DNA of 47,725 nucleotides from an uncultured Mycoplasmatota bacterium (lineage in GTDB: Bacteria; Bacillota_I; Bacilli_A; RF39; UBA660): assembly GCA_900553395.1 (NCBI GenBank), contig USDJ01000009.1, positions 1-47,725 of the forward strand. The letters are read 5' to 3'. Shown here piece after piece: positions 32,965 through 42,128 of the stretch. How positions within the stretch are numbered: the first letter of the stretch is position 1; each line of letters begins with the position of its first letter. The notes under the pieces are model-generated. The model searched no databases and was not told where the DNA came from. It was given only the letters and a program-made list of their open reading frames with translations. Position numbers and translations under genes: made by a program.

Positions 32965-34695
32965 ATGAAGATAGATAATAATACATTGAATCAAATTAGA
33001 AATAGTTTAGATATAGTTGATGTTATATCTAAATACTTACCACTGACATCAAAAGGTAAAAACTATTTTGGTGTATGTCCATTTCACGATGATCATTCTC
33101 CAAGCATGAGTGTTTCTAGAGAAAAACAAATTTATACTTGCTTTTCTTGTGGCGCTACTGGAAATGTATTTAAGTTTATACAAGACTATGAAAACTTAAC
33201 ATTTTTAGAAGCTGTTAAAAAGTGTGCTGATATGGCTAGTATTAATGTAGATATTGAAACAAAAAGAATATCTAATAAAAATCAAGTGTTATACGATATA
33301 TATAATCTTAGCCAAATGTTTTACCAGAATAATATTAACACTGAGCTTGGCGCTAAGGCAAGAGATTATTTACATAAAAGAAAACTAAATGATAGTGTTA
33401 TAAAGGAGTTTGGAATAGGTCTTTCACTTAATGATAGTGATAGCCTTTTGAAAATTTTGAAGGCAAAAGGCTATTCTGATAAAGACCTAATCAGGAGTGG
33501 CCTTGTTAATGAAAACAATTACACTTTAAATGATGTATATAGAAATAGAATAATGTTTCCATTATATGATTTAAATGGTAAAGTAATAGGATATAATGGA
33601 AGAGTTTATAATGGCGAAACAGAAAATAAATATGTAAATTCAAAAGAAACAGAAATATTTAAAAAAAGAGATCTTTTATATAACTACTATAGAGCTAAAG
33701 AAGAATGTCGTAAAATTCATCAGGTAATAATTATGGAAGGTCCTATGGATGTTATTAGAGCATCAACAATAGGCGTTAAAAATTGTGTAGCATCTCTTGG
33801 TACTGCCTTTGGTCCAGAGCAAGCTATGCTTATAAGAAAACTTTCTAATAATGTAATATTGTGCTTTGATGGCGATGCTGCTGGATTAAAGGCAACTAAG
33901 AGCGCTATTGCAGAGCTTGCAAAGATTGGAATAACACCTTTAATAGTAAGGCTTGAAGATGATAGCGATCCAGATGAATATATAATAAAAAAAGGTAAAG
34001 AAGCATTTATAAATAAAATAAAAAGTCCTCTAAATATAATAGAATTTAAAGAAAAGCTATTAAAGAATGAATATAATTTAAATAATACTTTAGAGCTTTC
34101 AAACTATATAAATAAAATGATAATTGAAATAAATTCTATTGATGATGATATATTAAGGGAAGTTAGTATTAAAAAACTTAGTGACGAAACAGGAATCGGA
34201 GACCAAATTATTAGGAGTAAGATTGCAAAAAAAGAAGAAACATTAGAAATACCTAAGCCTAAATTATCTAAGCTTAATAAGTACGAAAAATCAGAAAGAG
34301 ATCTAGTTTATTACATGCTTATAGATAAGAATGTAATAAAAATGTATGAGAAAAAAATCACTCATATGCCCACTCCTAAATATAGGCATTTAGCTTTTCA
34401 GATAGATGAGTTTTATAAAGAAAATGGGTATATAAATACAGCGGATTTGATAAGTCATTTATCCGGAGATAAAGAGGCATTAAGTACAATTGGAGAAATA
34501 AGTTCTTTAGAATATAGTGATAATATTAACTATGACTTGATTTCAGATTATTTAGATAATATAAGAAAATATAACGAAAAAGAACAAGTTAAAGCTTATA
34601 AAGAAAAAATGGAAAAGACATCAGAATATAAAGCAAAAATGGATTTGGCACTTAAGAGAGTAGAATTAAGAAAAAGGAGAGAAGAAAATGATTGA
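32965..34695 (+). CDS. dnaG: DNA primase
   Basis: 576 residues; the ATG at 32965 follows GGAAGTGG and begins MKIDNNTLNQIRNSLDIVDV, the usual primase start; an upstream open frame to 32857 is low complexity and probably non-coding. Zinc domain CHC2 with Cys38, His41, Cys59, Cys62 (VCPFHDDHSPSMS, YTCFSCGATGNVF); the catalytic domain with IKEFGIGLSL; TOPRIM motifs VIIMEGPMDVIRAS, CFDGDAAGLKA and DDSDPDEYI; and a C-terminal helical helicase-binding region. It makes primers at the replication fork. Overlaps rpoD by eight bases, the macromolecular-synthesis operon arrangement. Confidence 0.97.
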   Translation: MKIDNNTLNQIRNSLDIVDVISKYLPLTSKGKNYFGVCPFHDDHSPSMSVSREKQIYTCFSCGATGNVFKFIQDYENLTFLEAVKKCADMASINVDIETKRISNKNQVLYDIYNLSQMFYQNNINTELGAKARDYLHKRKLNDSVIKEFGIGLSLNDSDSLLKILKAKGYSDKDLIRSGLVNENNYTLNDVYRNRIMFPLYDLNGKVIGYNGRVYNGETENKYVNSKETEIFKKRDLLYNYYRAKEECRKIHQVIIMEGPMDVIRASTIGVKNCVASLGTAFGPEQAMLIRKLSNNVILCFDGDAAGLKATKSAIAELAKIGITPLIVRLEDDSDPDEYIIKKGKEAFINKIKSPLNIIEFKEKLLKNEYNLNNTLELSNYINKMIIEINSIDDDILREVSIKKLSDETGIGDQIIRSKIAKKEETLEIPKPKLSKLNKYEKSERDLVYYMLIDKNVIKMYEKKITHMPTPKYRHLAFQIDEFYKENGYINTADLISHLSGDKEALSTIGEISSLEYSDNINYDLISDYLDNIRKYNEKEQVKAYKEKMEKTSEYKAKMDLALKRVELRKRREEND

Positions 34696-35770
34696 TGAAA
34701 TAAAAACTTTTGAAGATAGAAAAAATGAATTAGTAAAAAAGGGTAAAGAAAAAGGAGTTATAACTTACGAAGAATTAGCAGCATCCTTGAAAGGGCTAGA
34801 TCTTGATGCAGATAGTTTGGACGAGCTATATAATGCGTTTAATGAGAATAATATAGCTATTATTTCTGAGAATGATCAAGGTGATGATGAATCTGGAGAT
34901 AAAGTTTTACTTGACGATAGTGCTTTAACTAAGGATCTTACAATAAATGATCCAGTTAGAATGTATTTAAAAGAAATAGGTCAAATTAAACTTTTAACTT
35001 TAGATGAGGAAAGTGTTTTAGCTGATAGAATTACTGCTGGAGATGAAGAGGCTAAAAATATTTTAGCAGAAGCTAATTTAAGACTTGTTGTTTCTATAGC
35101 AAAAAGATACGTTGGACGTGGGATGCTATTTTTGGATTTAATTCAAGAAGGTAATATTGGCCTTATGAAAGCAGTTGATAAGTTCGATGTTAGCAAAGGA
35201 TATAAGTTTTCAACATATGCTACTTGGTGGATTAGGCAAGCTATAACACGTGCTATAGCAGATCAAGCAAGAACTATTAGAGTTCCAGTACATATGGTAG
35301 AAACAATAAATAAATTAGCTAGGGTACAAAGACAATTAACCTTGGAGTTAAATCGTGAACCAAGTGAAGAAGAATTAGCTAAAAAAATGAATACAACTGT
35401 AGAAAAAGTTAGGGAGATATATAAAATAAGTCAGGATCCAGTAAGTCTTGAAACTCCAATTGGAGAAGAAGATGATTCTCATCTTGGGGATTTTATAAAA
35501 GATGAGAGAAACTTATCACCTGAAGAATTTGCTACTAATGAAATGCTAAAAGATGAAATAAGCCAAGTACTTGAGACTTTAACTGAAAGAGAAGAAAAAG
35601 TTATAAGACTTAGATTTGGACTTGAAGATGGAAAACCTAGAACTCTAGAAGAGGTTGGACAAATGTTTGGAGTAACACGTGAGCGTATTAGACAAATTGA
35701 AGCTAAAGCTCTTCGCAAGCTTCGTCATCCTTCACGTTCTAGAAAACTTCGTGATTATATGGGTGATTAA
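34688..35770 (+). CDS. rpoD: Primary sigma factor RpoD/SigA
   Basis: 360 residues; ATG after AAAAGGAGAG inside the dnaG end. Region 1.1 (about 1-80, KGVITYEELAASLKG) precedes region 1.2 (DPVRMYLKEIGQI), regions 2.1-2.4 (NLRLVVSIAKRYVGRGM, LDLIQEGNIGLMKAVDKF, KFSTYATWWIRQAITRAIAD), region 3 (RVPVHMVETINKL) and region 4 with the -35 helix VTRERIRQIEAKALRKLR. It recognises promoters of the TTGACA/TATAAT kind seen in this window. Overlaps trmK by one base. Confidence 0.98.
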   Translation: MIDEIKTFEDRKNELVKKGKEKGVITYEELAASLKGLDLDADSLDELYNAFNENNIAIISENDQGDDESGDKVLLDDSALTKDLTINDPVRMYLKEIGQIKLLTLDEESVLADRITAGDEEAKNILAEANLRLVVSIAKRYVGRGMLFLDLIQEGNIGLMKAVDKFDVSKGYKFSTYATWWIRQAITRAIADQARTIRVPVHMVETINKLARVQRQLTLELNREPSEEELAKKMNTTVEKVREIYKISQDPVSLETPIGEEDDSHLGDFIKDERNLSPEEFATNEMLKDEISQVLETLTEREEKVIRLRFGLEDGKPRTLEEVGQMFGVTRERIRQIEAKALRKLRHPSRSRKLRDYMGD

Positions 35771-36405
35771 TGAAATTATCTATTAGATTAGAGGCAGTAG
35801 CAACTTTAGTAGATGTAGGTAAAAGGGTTATAGATGTTGGATGTGATCATGCATACTTAGACATATATTTAACTCTTAATAACAGTAATAAATGTATTGC
35901 TACAGATATAAATAAGAATGCACTTTCAATAGCAAAGAAAAACATAGAAAAGTATAATTGTACTAATAAAATAGAAACTGTTTTAACTGATGGTTTAACT
36001 GATATTGAAATTAATAAAGATGACAATATAGTTATATGTGGAATGGGAACACTAACAATTTTAGATATTTTAAAAACTAATATTCTTAGTGATACACTCA
36101 TTATATCTTCAAACAATCACATTGATAAATTAAGAAAAGTGGTTGTTGAACTTGGGTATTATATTGATAGTGAAATATTTGTAGTAGATAAGAATAAGCC
36201 ATATGTAATAATTAAATTTAAGAGGGGAACAAAGAAATATAGTCAAATTGACTATCTTATAGGCCCTATTTTAAAAAATAATATAGAATATAAAAAACAT
36301 TTAAATCAAAAATATAGTATAATACTAAAAAGTATTGATAAAAAAAAGATTTGGACTAAACTGAAGTACAGATTGATATTATTTAGAATTAAATTTAACA
36401 TTTAA
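35770..36405 (+). CDS. trmK: tRNA (adenine22-N1)-methyltransferase TrmK
   Basis: 211 residues; ATG overlaps the rpoD stop (TAATG). Class I methylase that makes m1A22 in tRNA of Gram-positives. Seen: MKLSIRLEAVATLVDVGKRV, motif I IDVGCDHAYLDIYL, ATDINKNALSIAKKNI, the family motif VICGMGTLTILDIL, and KPYVIIKFKRG. The C-terminal coiled-coil region is somewhat short (usual about 230). Its position after rpoD matches Bacillus yqfN. Terminator overlaps its stop codon. Confidence 0.93.
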   Translation: MKLSIRLEAVATLVDVGKRVIDVGCDHAYLDIYLTLNNSNKCIATDINKNALSIAKKNIEKYNCTNKIETVLTDGLTDIEINKDDNIVICGMGTLTILDILKTNILSDTLIISSNNHIDKLRKVVVELGYYIDSEIFVVDKNKPYVIIKFKRGTKKYSQIDYLIGPILKNNIEYKKHLNQKYSIILKSIDKKKIWTKLKYRLILFRIKFNI

Positions 36406-36430
36406 GATTGACTAGATGTCAATCTTTTTA
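36404..36430 (+). terminator. Terminator of dnaG-rpoD-trmK
   Basis: AAGATTGAC (36404-36412), loop TAGAT, GTCAATCTT (36418-36426), then Ts. Confidence 0.85.
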
Positions 36431-36465
36431 TATAATTATATTAGAAAATAGAGAAGAGGAATAGT

Positions 36466-37344
36466 ATGAAGATTGTTAGTAATAAAGGATTTACTTTAAT
36501 AGAATTATTGGCTGTATTTGTAATTTTGGCTGTAATAGCAGCTATAACAATACCTATAGTTTCTAAAACAGTATTAAAATCTAAAAGTGATACAGCTAAA
36601 ATAAGTGCTAAATCATATGAAGATGCAGTAAATCAGGTCTTAATGGAAGAAGAACTTAATGGAAGCAAGATGCCTAATGGATATTATGACGTTAAAAGTA
36701 ACGGGAATTTATGCTTAAAAACGCGTATTAATGATTGTGGATATGGACTAGAAGTGGATGCTAAAAACACACGTCCAACTGGTGGATATGTAGTAATCAG
36801 TAATAGCGATGTCGTTTGGTATGAACTAACTATAAATAATAAAACTGTTTTAAAGGGAGAGTATACACCTTTGAAATATTTCACTTTTGATTCGAGTTCT
36901 GGAACAATAAGTGCCTCAAGAGAACATTCTGTTGAAGATGATGGCATAGAAAACCTAGTTATACCTAATGAAATTAATGGAGTTAAAGTTAAAAACATAA
37001 CTGGCTTTAGCGATAAATCTTTAAAAAATGTCATATTGCCTAAGGATTTAGAAACTATTTCTGATACTGCATTTTTTCAAAATAGTTTAAGTAGTATTGT
37101 TATACCAAATAAAGTTAAAAGAATAGGTTCATATGCCTTTCAAGATAATCAAATTGAAGATTTGTATATACCAACAAGTGTGACTGAGATAGGAGAGTTT
37201 GCATTTAGAGTCAATTATTTATCTAGTATCGTAATTTTTAATATTAAAAATAATGTTACGATTGCTAGTGGCGCTTTTGATAGGCAATGGGTAGATGAAA
37301 AAAATATTGATCTCACAGATACTGATATAATTTGGAAAAGCTAA
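36466..37344 (+). CDS. Type IV prepilin fused to a BspA-type LRR domain
   Basis: 292 residues; ATG after GAAGAGGAA. N-terminus MKIVSNKG-FTLIELLAVFVIL is a class III prepilin signal: cleavage before Phe9, Glu at mature position 5, hydrophobic helix to about residue 32. Residues about 33-140 form a pilin-like linker with two cysteines (NLCLK, NDCGYG). From about 145 to 292 come LRR_5 repeats (IENLVIPNEINGVKVKNITG, SLKNVILPKDLETISDTAF, LSSIVIPNKVKRIGSYAF, IEDLYIPTSVTEIGEFAF), matching the style of the large LRR protein at 2-895. The LRR would be displayed on the pilus, possibly as a binding tip. Substrate for the prepilin peptidase at 39682. Confidence 0.88.
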   Translation: MKIVSNKGFTLIELLAVFVILAVIAAITIPIVSKTVLKSKSDTAKISAKSYEDAVNQVLMEEELNGSKMPNGYYDVKSNGNLCLKTRINDCGYGLEVDAKNTRPTGGYVVISNSDVVWYELTINNKTVLKGEYTPLKYFTFDSSSGTISASREHSVEDDGIENLVIPNEINGVKVKNITGFSDKSLKNVILPKDLETISDTAFFQNSLSSIVIPNKVKRIGSYAFQDNQIEDLYIPTSVTEIGEFAFRVNYLSSIVIFNIKNNVTIASGAFDRQWVDEKNIDLTDTDIIWKS

Positions 37345-37357
37345 AAATTTGAAATCT

Positions 37358-37385
37358 AAGCTATACCTTTATGGTGTAGCTTTTT
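37358..37385 (+). terminator. Terminator after the LRR prepilin
   Basis: AAGCTATACC (37358-37367) pairs with GGTGTAGCTT (37373-37382, one G-U), followed by Ts. Confidence 0.85.
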
Positions 37386-37403
37386 GTGTAATATTGCAAT
37401 TTA

Positions 37404-37429
37404 TTTACAAAAAAAGGCCTTTAGCCTTT
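37404..37429 (-). terminator. Terminator of the YqfQ-like gene
   Basis: On the minus strand AAAGGC, loop TAAAG, GCCTTT followed by a T run (plus-strand bases 37413-37429). Confidence 0.8.
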
Positions 37430-37813
37430 CTATACAAAAAATGTAGGTCCTCCATTATATTCTACTGTTTTTAGAGTTTGCGCTGCATCTTTATCAGTAT
37501 TAGCATCATTATTTATAGTGTTATTATTTTGAGTAGTATTTATGTTGTTGGTATTATTATTTTGCGATTTTGGCTTTTCAACTCTTTTAAATTCATTCAT
37601 AACTTTAAACATGGTTTTAGCATTACCAATCATAGGCTTTACTTGCTTTACTAAGGGTATTGCTTGATTTGCAAAGTTTAGTGCTTTTTGTGTACCATTT
37701 AATATTCCACCTAGAGTTATTCCACTACCACCAAATAGTCTTGAAAATAGTCCAACTTTAGGTGCAGCGAAGCTAGCAGGCATTGTATAAAAATAAGGAT
37801 TATAATAATTCAT
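37430..37813 (-). CDS. YqfQ/VrrA-like protein
   Basis: 127 residues on the minus strand; ATG after AGGAGGATATC. The N-terminal half has GLFSRLFGGSG, then an amphipathic helical segment TLGGILNGTQKALNFANQAI and PLVKQVKPMIGNAKTMFKVM, which matches the YqfQ family of small proteins associated with sporulation or spore coat in Bacillus. The second half is asparagine-rich low complexity ending GGPTFFV. In Bacillus yqfQ sits a few genes after sigA and yqfN, as here after rpoD and trmK, supporting the identification. Its job is unknown. Confidence 0.75.
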   Translation of the reverse strand: MNYYNPYFYTMPASFAAPKVGLFSRLFGGSGITLGGILNGTQKALNFANQAIPLVKQVKPMIGNAKTMFKVMNEFKRVEKPKSQNNNTNNINTTQNNNTINNDANTDKDAAQTLKTVEYNGGPTFFV

Positions 37814-37885
37814 GATATCCTCCTATATAATTTCCTAAAATATTATATGAAATTAATAAAAAAAGTTTTATTAATTTCTAAAATA

Positions 37886-37894
37886 TGTTATAAT
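37886..37894 (+). promoter_or_regulatory. Extended -10 promoter of pilC
   Basis: TGTTATAAT, 38 bases upstream of the TTG start; no clear -35. Confidence 0.5.
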
Positions 37895-37931
37895 TTATTT
37901 ATAAGAATAAGAAGATTGGTGGTGTAGTTGT

Positions 37932-39677
37932 TTGAAAAGAAAACTACAAACGAAGAAAAATACTAATTATAAAAATACTATTGCCAATATTTTTACAGGG
38001 TTTGTGTATTTGTTTATAAAATTATGCGTTTATATCTACAGATTTATAAAATATGTTTGGTATGGTTTGTTGTGGCCATTTATTTATATTTTTGTAATTA
38101 TAGATAAATTTTTAATAGAAAAAAATACGCCAGATGTAGAAAAACTAAAAAGAAAAAGTCAGAAAATTTTGGAAAGGGAAAGGAAAAGAGAAGAAAGAAA
38201 AAAATCAAAATCTCAAGATACTATTGATACTTCATCTTATAAAGATGAAAATGTAAAAATCAAGAGAAAGAGCTTTGGAGATTTTATAAATTTATTTCTT
38301 ACTGCTATAATATCATTGCCAAAAAGCATAAAAAAAAGAATAGATAATAATGCAATACTAAAGCAAGCAAGAAATAAAAAAGCATTTGATACTAAGACTA
38401 TGCTTGTAGACTTTTCAACAGAGGAAAAATCCGATAATAGTGGAAAAAGAATTACTTGGGAATATGTAGCTGTAAATGAAAAGGGTAAAAAAGTAAAAGG
38501 CTATTTTGATGCTTTTACTAGATTAGATGTACAATCCTTCTTACTTGGTGAAGGGCTTGCAGTTTATAGTATTAGAACTAATAAAATGATTCAGATTTTG
38601 CACGGCAAAGTTGGGAATTCATCAGCTAAAGTTAAAAACAAAGACTTGATTTTTTTATTGGCACAATTATCAACTTATTTAAAATCAGGTATACCTTTAG
38701 TTGATTCATTAAATATTTTAATAAGACAAGTAAAGAAAAAATCATATAAAAATATATTTAGAGAAGTAACTTACGACTTGACAGTTGGTGAAAGCTTTAG
38801 TTCAGCACTAGAAAAAAGGGGTAAAGCCTTTCCTAAACTTTTAATAAACATGGTTAAAGCTTCAGAGCTTACTGGAGAGTTGCCAGAAGCTTTAGATGAT
38901 ATGGTTGATTATTATACTGAAACTGAAAAGTCTAGAAAAGAAATGATAAGTGCACTTACATATCCTTCAATAGTATTTTTGTTTACAATAGCTGTAGTTA
39001 CATTTGTTATGATTTATGTTGTACCAAAATTTGTAAGTATTTATGACTCTATGGAGTCAGCAGAGGTACCAGCCTTTACGAAAGCTGTTATAAGCGCTAG
39101 TAATTTTTTAGAGAAAAATATTTTATGGATACTTCTATGGGTAATAGGAATATTTGTATTGATAGTATATTTATATAAAAATGTTAAAATAATAAGAACT
39201 ATATTTCAGTGGATATTTATGCATATTCCTGTTGTGAAAAATATAATTATTTATAATGAAGTAAGTATATTTTCTAAAACATTTGCATCACTTTTATCGC
39301 ATAATGTTTATATAACGGATAGTATGGATATCCTAAATAAAATAACTAATAACGAGATCTATAAGATGATGATTTTAGATACTGTGGCAAATTTAGCTAG
39401 AGGTGACAAAATATCTACTGCATTTAAAGATCAGTGGGCATTTCCAATTCCTGCTTATGAAATGATTGTAACAGGTGAGAAAACCGGACAGCTTGCTGAA
39501 ATGATGCAAAAGGTATCAGCTTACTATCAAGATTTGCATAAAAACACAGTAGCAAGAATAAAATCATTGATGGAACCTATTCTTATAATATTTTTAACAT
39601 TTTCTGTAGGAATTATATTACTTGCTGTAATAGTTCCAATGTTTACTATGTATCAGCAAGTACAGAATTTAGGGTGA
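37932..39677 (+). CDS. Type II/IV secretion platform protein (PilC/ComGB-like) with a membrane N-terminal extension
   Basis: 581 residues from a TTG at 37932; the ribosome site (GGTGGT) is weak and no ATG is available. It is the inner-membrane platform for pilus extension. Residues about 1-170 are an extra piece with hydrophobic stretches (FTGFVYLFIKLCVYIYRFI, GLLWPFIYIFVIIDKF) and a basic region (RKSQKILERERKREERKK); usual PilC proteins are about 400. From about 175: YVAVNEKGKKVKGYFDAF, the typical PilC start, then two T2SF domains (FLLAQLSTYLKSGIPLVDSL, MVKASELTGELPEALDDM; later SIFSKTFASLLSHNVYITDS, MIVTGEKTGQLAEMMQKV) with three membrane helices. Followed four bases later by the prepilin peptidase. 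Confidence 0.9.
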   Translation: MKRKLQTKKNTNYKNTIANIFTGFVYLFIKLCVYIYRFIKYVWYGLLWPFIYIFVIIDKFLIEKNTPDVEKLKRKSQKILERERKREERKKSKSQDTIDTSSYKDENVKIKRKSFGDFINLFLTAIISLPKSIKKRIDNNAILKQARNKKAFDTKTMLVDFSTEEKSDNSGKRITWEYVAVNEKGKKVKGYFDAFTRLDVQSFLLGEGLAVYSIRTNKMIQILHGKVGNSSAKVKNKDLIFLLAQLSTYLKSGIPLVDSLNILIRQVKKKSYKNIFREVTYDLTVGESFSSALEKRGKAFPKLLINMVKASELTGELPEALDDMVDYYTETEKSRKEMISALTYPSIVFLFTIAVVTFVMIYVVPKFVSIYDSMESAEVPAFTKAVISASNFLEKNILWILLWVIGIFVLIVYLYKNVKIIRTIFQWIFMHIPVVKNIIIYNEVSIFSKTFASLLSHNVYITDSMDILNKITNNEIYKMMILDTVANLARGDKISTAFKDQWAFPIPAYEMIVTGEKTGQLAEMMQKVSAYYQDLHKNTVARIKSLMEPILIIFLTFSVGIILLAVIVPMFTMYQQVQNLG

Positions 39678-39681
39678 TTTG

Positions 39682-40449
39682 ATGTATTTAAGTTTTATAT
39701 TGTTATTCTTTATAATTGGAATAATCTTTGGTTCGTTTTACAATGTTGTAGGATATAGGGTACCTAAGGGAGAATCTTTAGTGTATCCTCCTTCTCATTG
39801 TACAAAGTGTAATCATAGATTATCTCCATTAGAATTAATACCAATATTTTCTTTTTTATTTCTAGGAGGAAAGTGTAAGGTTTGCAAAGAAAAAATATCT
39901 TGGTTTTATCCAATTTTTGAATTTTCAAGCGGAGTTTTATTTTCTGCATCTTATATAGTATTTGGACTTTCACTAGAATGTTTATTATCTATTGTTTTTA
40001 TTTCAATGCTTTTAATAATTATAATAAGTGATTATCAAACAATGACCATTCCAGATAGTATATTAATATTTTTTGGATTTTTGATTATATTAATAAAATA
40101 TTTTATGGGTGGTATAGAAGCAGTTGGAGTGTCACTACTTAACGGCTTAGGTGCTTTTACATTTATGCTTTTGCTCAAATTATTTGGAGACTTTATTTTT
40201 AAAAAAGAATCTATGGGTGGGGGAGATATAAAACTTTTAGGAATATTTGGTATTATGATTGGATTTCCAATGTCAATAGTCTCTGTATTTCTAGCTGCTA
40301 TTATAGGCCTTCCAATATCTTTAATTAATATGAAGAAAGTGAAAACTCATGAAATTCCATTTGGCCCTTATTTGGCTGTTTCAGCAATTATAATTGTACT
40401 TTTTAAAATAGATTTTAATTCTATTTTGAACTTTATGACAATATTTTAA
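39682..40449 (+). CDS. Prepilin peptidase (PilD/ComC-like)
   Basis: 255 residues; the ATG at 39682 is preferred over the TTG just before. It cuts and N-methylates class III prepilin signals, such as those at 18058, 36466, 42129 and 42610. Seen: an N-terminal DiS_P_DiS domain with cysteine pairs CTKCNHRLSPLELIP and CKVCKEKISWFYP, six to eight membrane helices, and the catalytic aspartates in ISDYQTMTIPDS and MGGGDIKLLGIFG. Follows pilC closely and is probably co-transcribed; terminator overlaps its end. Confidence 0.95.
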   Translation: MYLSFILLFFIIGIIFGSFYNVVGYRVPKGESLVYPPSHCTKCNHRLSPLELIPIFSFLFLGGKCKVCKEKISWFYPIFEFSSGVLFSASYIVFGLSLECLLSIVFISMLLIIIISDYQTMTIPDSILIFFGFLIILIKYFMGGIEAVGVSLLNGLGAFTFMLLLKLFGDFIFKKESMGGGDIKLLGIFGIMIGFPMSIVSVFLAAIIGLPISLINMKKVKTHEIPFGPYLAVSAIIIVLFKIDFNSILNFMTIF

Positions 40450-40462
40450 ATATTGTTTTTTT
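40438..40462 (+). terminator. Prepilin peptidase gene terminator
   Basis: ACAATATT (40438-40445), loop TTA, AATATTGT (40449-40456), then Ts. Includes the stop codon. Confidence 0.8.
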
Positions 40463-40464
40463 AT

Positions 40465-40492
40465 TGCATAAAAAAATAAGCAAAGCTTATTT
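40465..40492 (-). terminator. pilB terminator (minus strand)
   Basis: AAATAAGC (40474-40481), loop AAA, GCTTATTT (40485-40492); on the minus strand it continues into Ts. Confidence 0.75.
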
Positions 40493-42034
40493 AAAAATAT
40501 TTCTTTTTGTACTAAATATGCTTTGCTTTATTTCTTTTAATTTTTCTTCGTTTACTTTTTTTAATGTATTTGTTCCATTATTAGTAGAATAATTGTTTTC
40601 CGATTGAAGAATTATTTGCTCTGGCTCATTAGGTTGAGTTTCAGTTTCTTCTTCCCATAATTCTGAATCTTCTTGATTTAAATTAATATCTTCAGATTTT
40701 GCTTGTTCTAGCTGTTTTTCTTGTTTTAATTTTTCTTCTTGTTTCTCTTCTATTACTTCATCATTTTTATCCATTCCTAGACTTTTTTCTTCTTGTGTAA
40801 GTTCATTTACCTTTATTGCGTTTTCAAGACCAGTAGAATGAACTACCTCATCATCATCTAGTTCGATAATTTTTAACAATTCTTCTAATGTAGTTAGTCC
40901 TTCTAAGGCTTTATCAATTCCATCTCTAAGCATTGATATAACATCGCTATTATACACTAAGTGTCTTAGTTTATCTTTCCTTACATTAGAGCTTATAGCA
41001 TCTTTTATGTCTTGATCTATTAGTAATACTTCGTGAATTGCTATACGGCCTTTGTAACCATTTTTACATTCATCGCAACCAACAGCAGTATAAACTTCAT
41101 TTACTTCTTTTCCACAAACTCTTCTAATTATACTTTTTTCATATTCATTTGTAGGTCTTAATTTTTTACAATGTGGACATAATTTTCTGGCTAATTTTTG
41201 AGATATTATACCTGTAAGTGAAGTGGCCAAAAGATATCTTTCAACTCCCATATCTAGAAGACGTTCTATAGTATTTAATGAATCGTTAGTATGTAGAGTA
41301 GAAAGTACTAAGTGTCCAGTAATGGAAGCTCTAACCGCAATTTTAGCCGTTTCAGTATCACGAATTTCTCCAATCATTATTATATTTGGATCTTGACGAA
41401 GAATAGATCTTAACACTGTCGCGAAGTCTAGTCCAATTTCACTATTTGTCTGAATTTGGTTTACACCATCAATATCCATTTCTATTGGATCTTCTACTGA
41501 TATAATGTTTGTATTTTCTTTATTAAGCCTCTGCAATATTGAATAAACTGTTGTAGATTTACCACTTCCTGTAGCACCTGTAACAAGTATTATTCCGTTT
41601 GGTGCACTAATCATTTTGAGAACCTTTTTATAGTTTTCACTATTAAAACCTAAAGATTCTATTCCAGCTAGGCTCAAAGAGTAATCTAAAATACGTATAA
41701 CTATTTTTTCACCTTTGTTAGTTGGAAGAGCAGATACACGTAGATCTAGATTTATATCACTTATTGTTGCTTTTATTGCACCATCTTGAGGCAGTCTTGA
41801 TTCTGTAATATTCATACCAGAAATTATTTTGATACGTGTAACTAGGTTTTTAGCTATTGCATTTGGTATCTCCGTATAATCTATAAGTTCTCCATCTATT
41901 CTAATACGAGTCTTAACATAATCCTCGTGTGGATCAAAGTGTATATCTGATGCACCTCTTTTAGAAGCATCCACTAGTATTTCATTTACAATTTCTACAA
42001 CTGGAGTTTTGTCATAGTCAAAAGTTTTTAACAT
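40487..42034 (-). CDS. Pilus extension ATPase (PilB/ComGA/GspE-like)
   Basis: 515 residues on the minus strand; ATG after AGGGTGATT. A hexameric ATPase that drives pilin assembly on PilC. Seen: N-terminal SKRGASDIHFDPHEDYVKTR, Walker A GATGSGKST (153-161), the Asp box ISVEDPIEMDIDGVNQIQ, Walker B IMIGEIRDTETAKIA, the His box TLHTNDS, and a zinc site with Cys285, Cys288, Cys319, Cys322. It lacks the large N1 domain of classic PilB. Residues about 392-515 are an acidic, Glu/Gln-rich tail without homology to the core. Encoded opposite to pilC, contrary to the usual comGA-comGB operon. Confidence 0.94.
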   Translation of the reverse strand: MLKTFDYDKTPVVEIVNEILVDASKRGASDIHFDPHEDYVKTRIRIDGELIDYTEIPNAIAKNLVTRIKIISGMNITESRLPQDGAIKATISDINLDLRVSALPTNKGEKIVIRILDYSLSLAGIESLGFNSENYKKVLKMISAPNGIILVTGATGSGKSTTVYSILQRLNKENTNIISVEDPIEMDIDGVNQIQTNSEIGLDFATVLRSILRQDPNIIMIGEIRDTETAKIAVRASITGHLVLSTLHTNDSLNTIERLLDMGVERYLLATSLTGIISQKLARKLCPHCKKLRPTNEYEKSIIRRVCGKEVNEVYTAVGCDECKNGYKGRIAIHEVLLIDQDIKDAISSNVRKDKLRHLVYNSDVISMLRDGIDKALEGLTTLEELLKIIELDDDEVVHSTGLENAIKVNELTQEEKSLGMDKNDEVIEEKQEEKLKQEKQLEQAKSEDINLNQEDSELWEEETETQPNEPEQIILQSENNYSTNNGTNTLKKVNEEKLKEIKQSIFSTKRNIFK

Positions 42035-42128
42035 ATAATCACCCTTTTTATTTTTTATAGACTAGATTTTATTCTAAATGTATTATATAATATTAGTGTA
42101 ATAATTTCAAGATAGAGTGGAGATTTTT

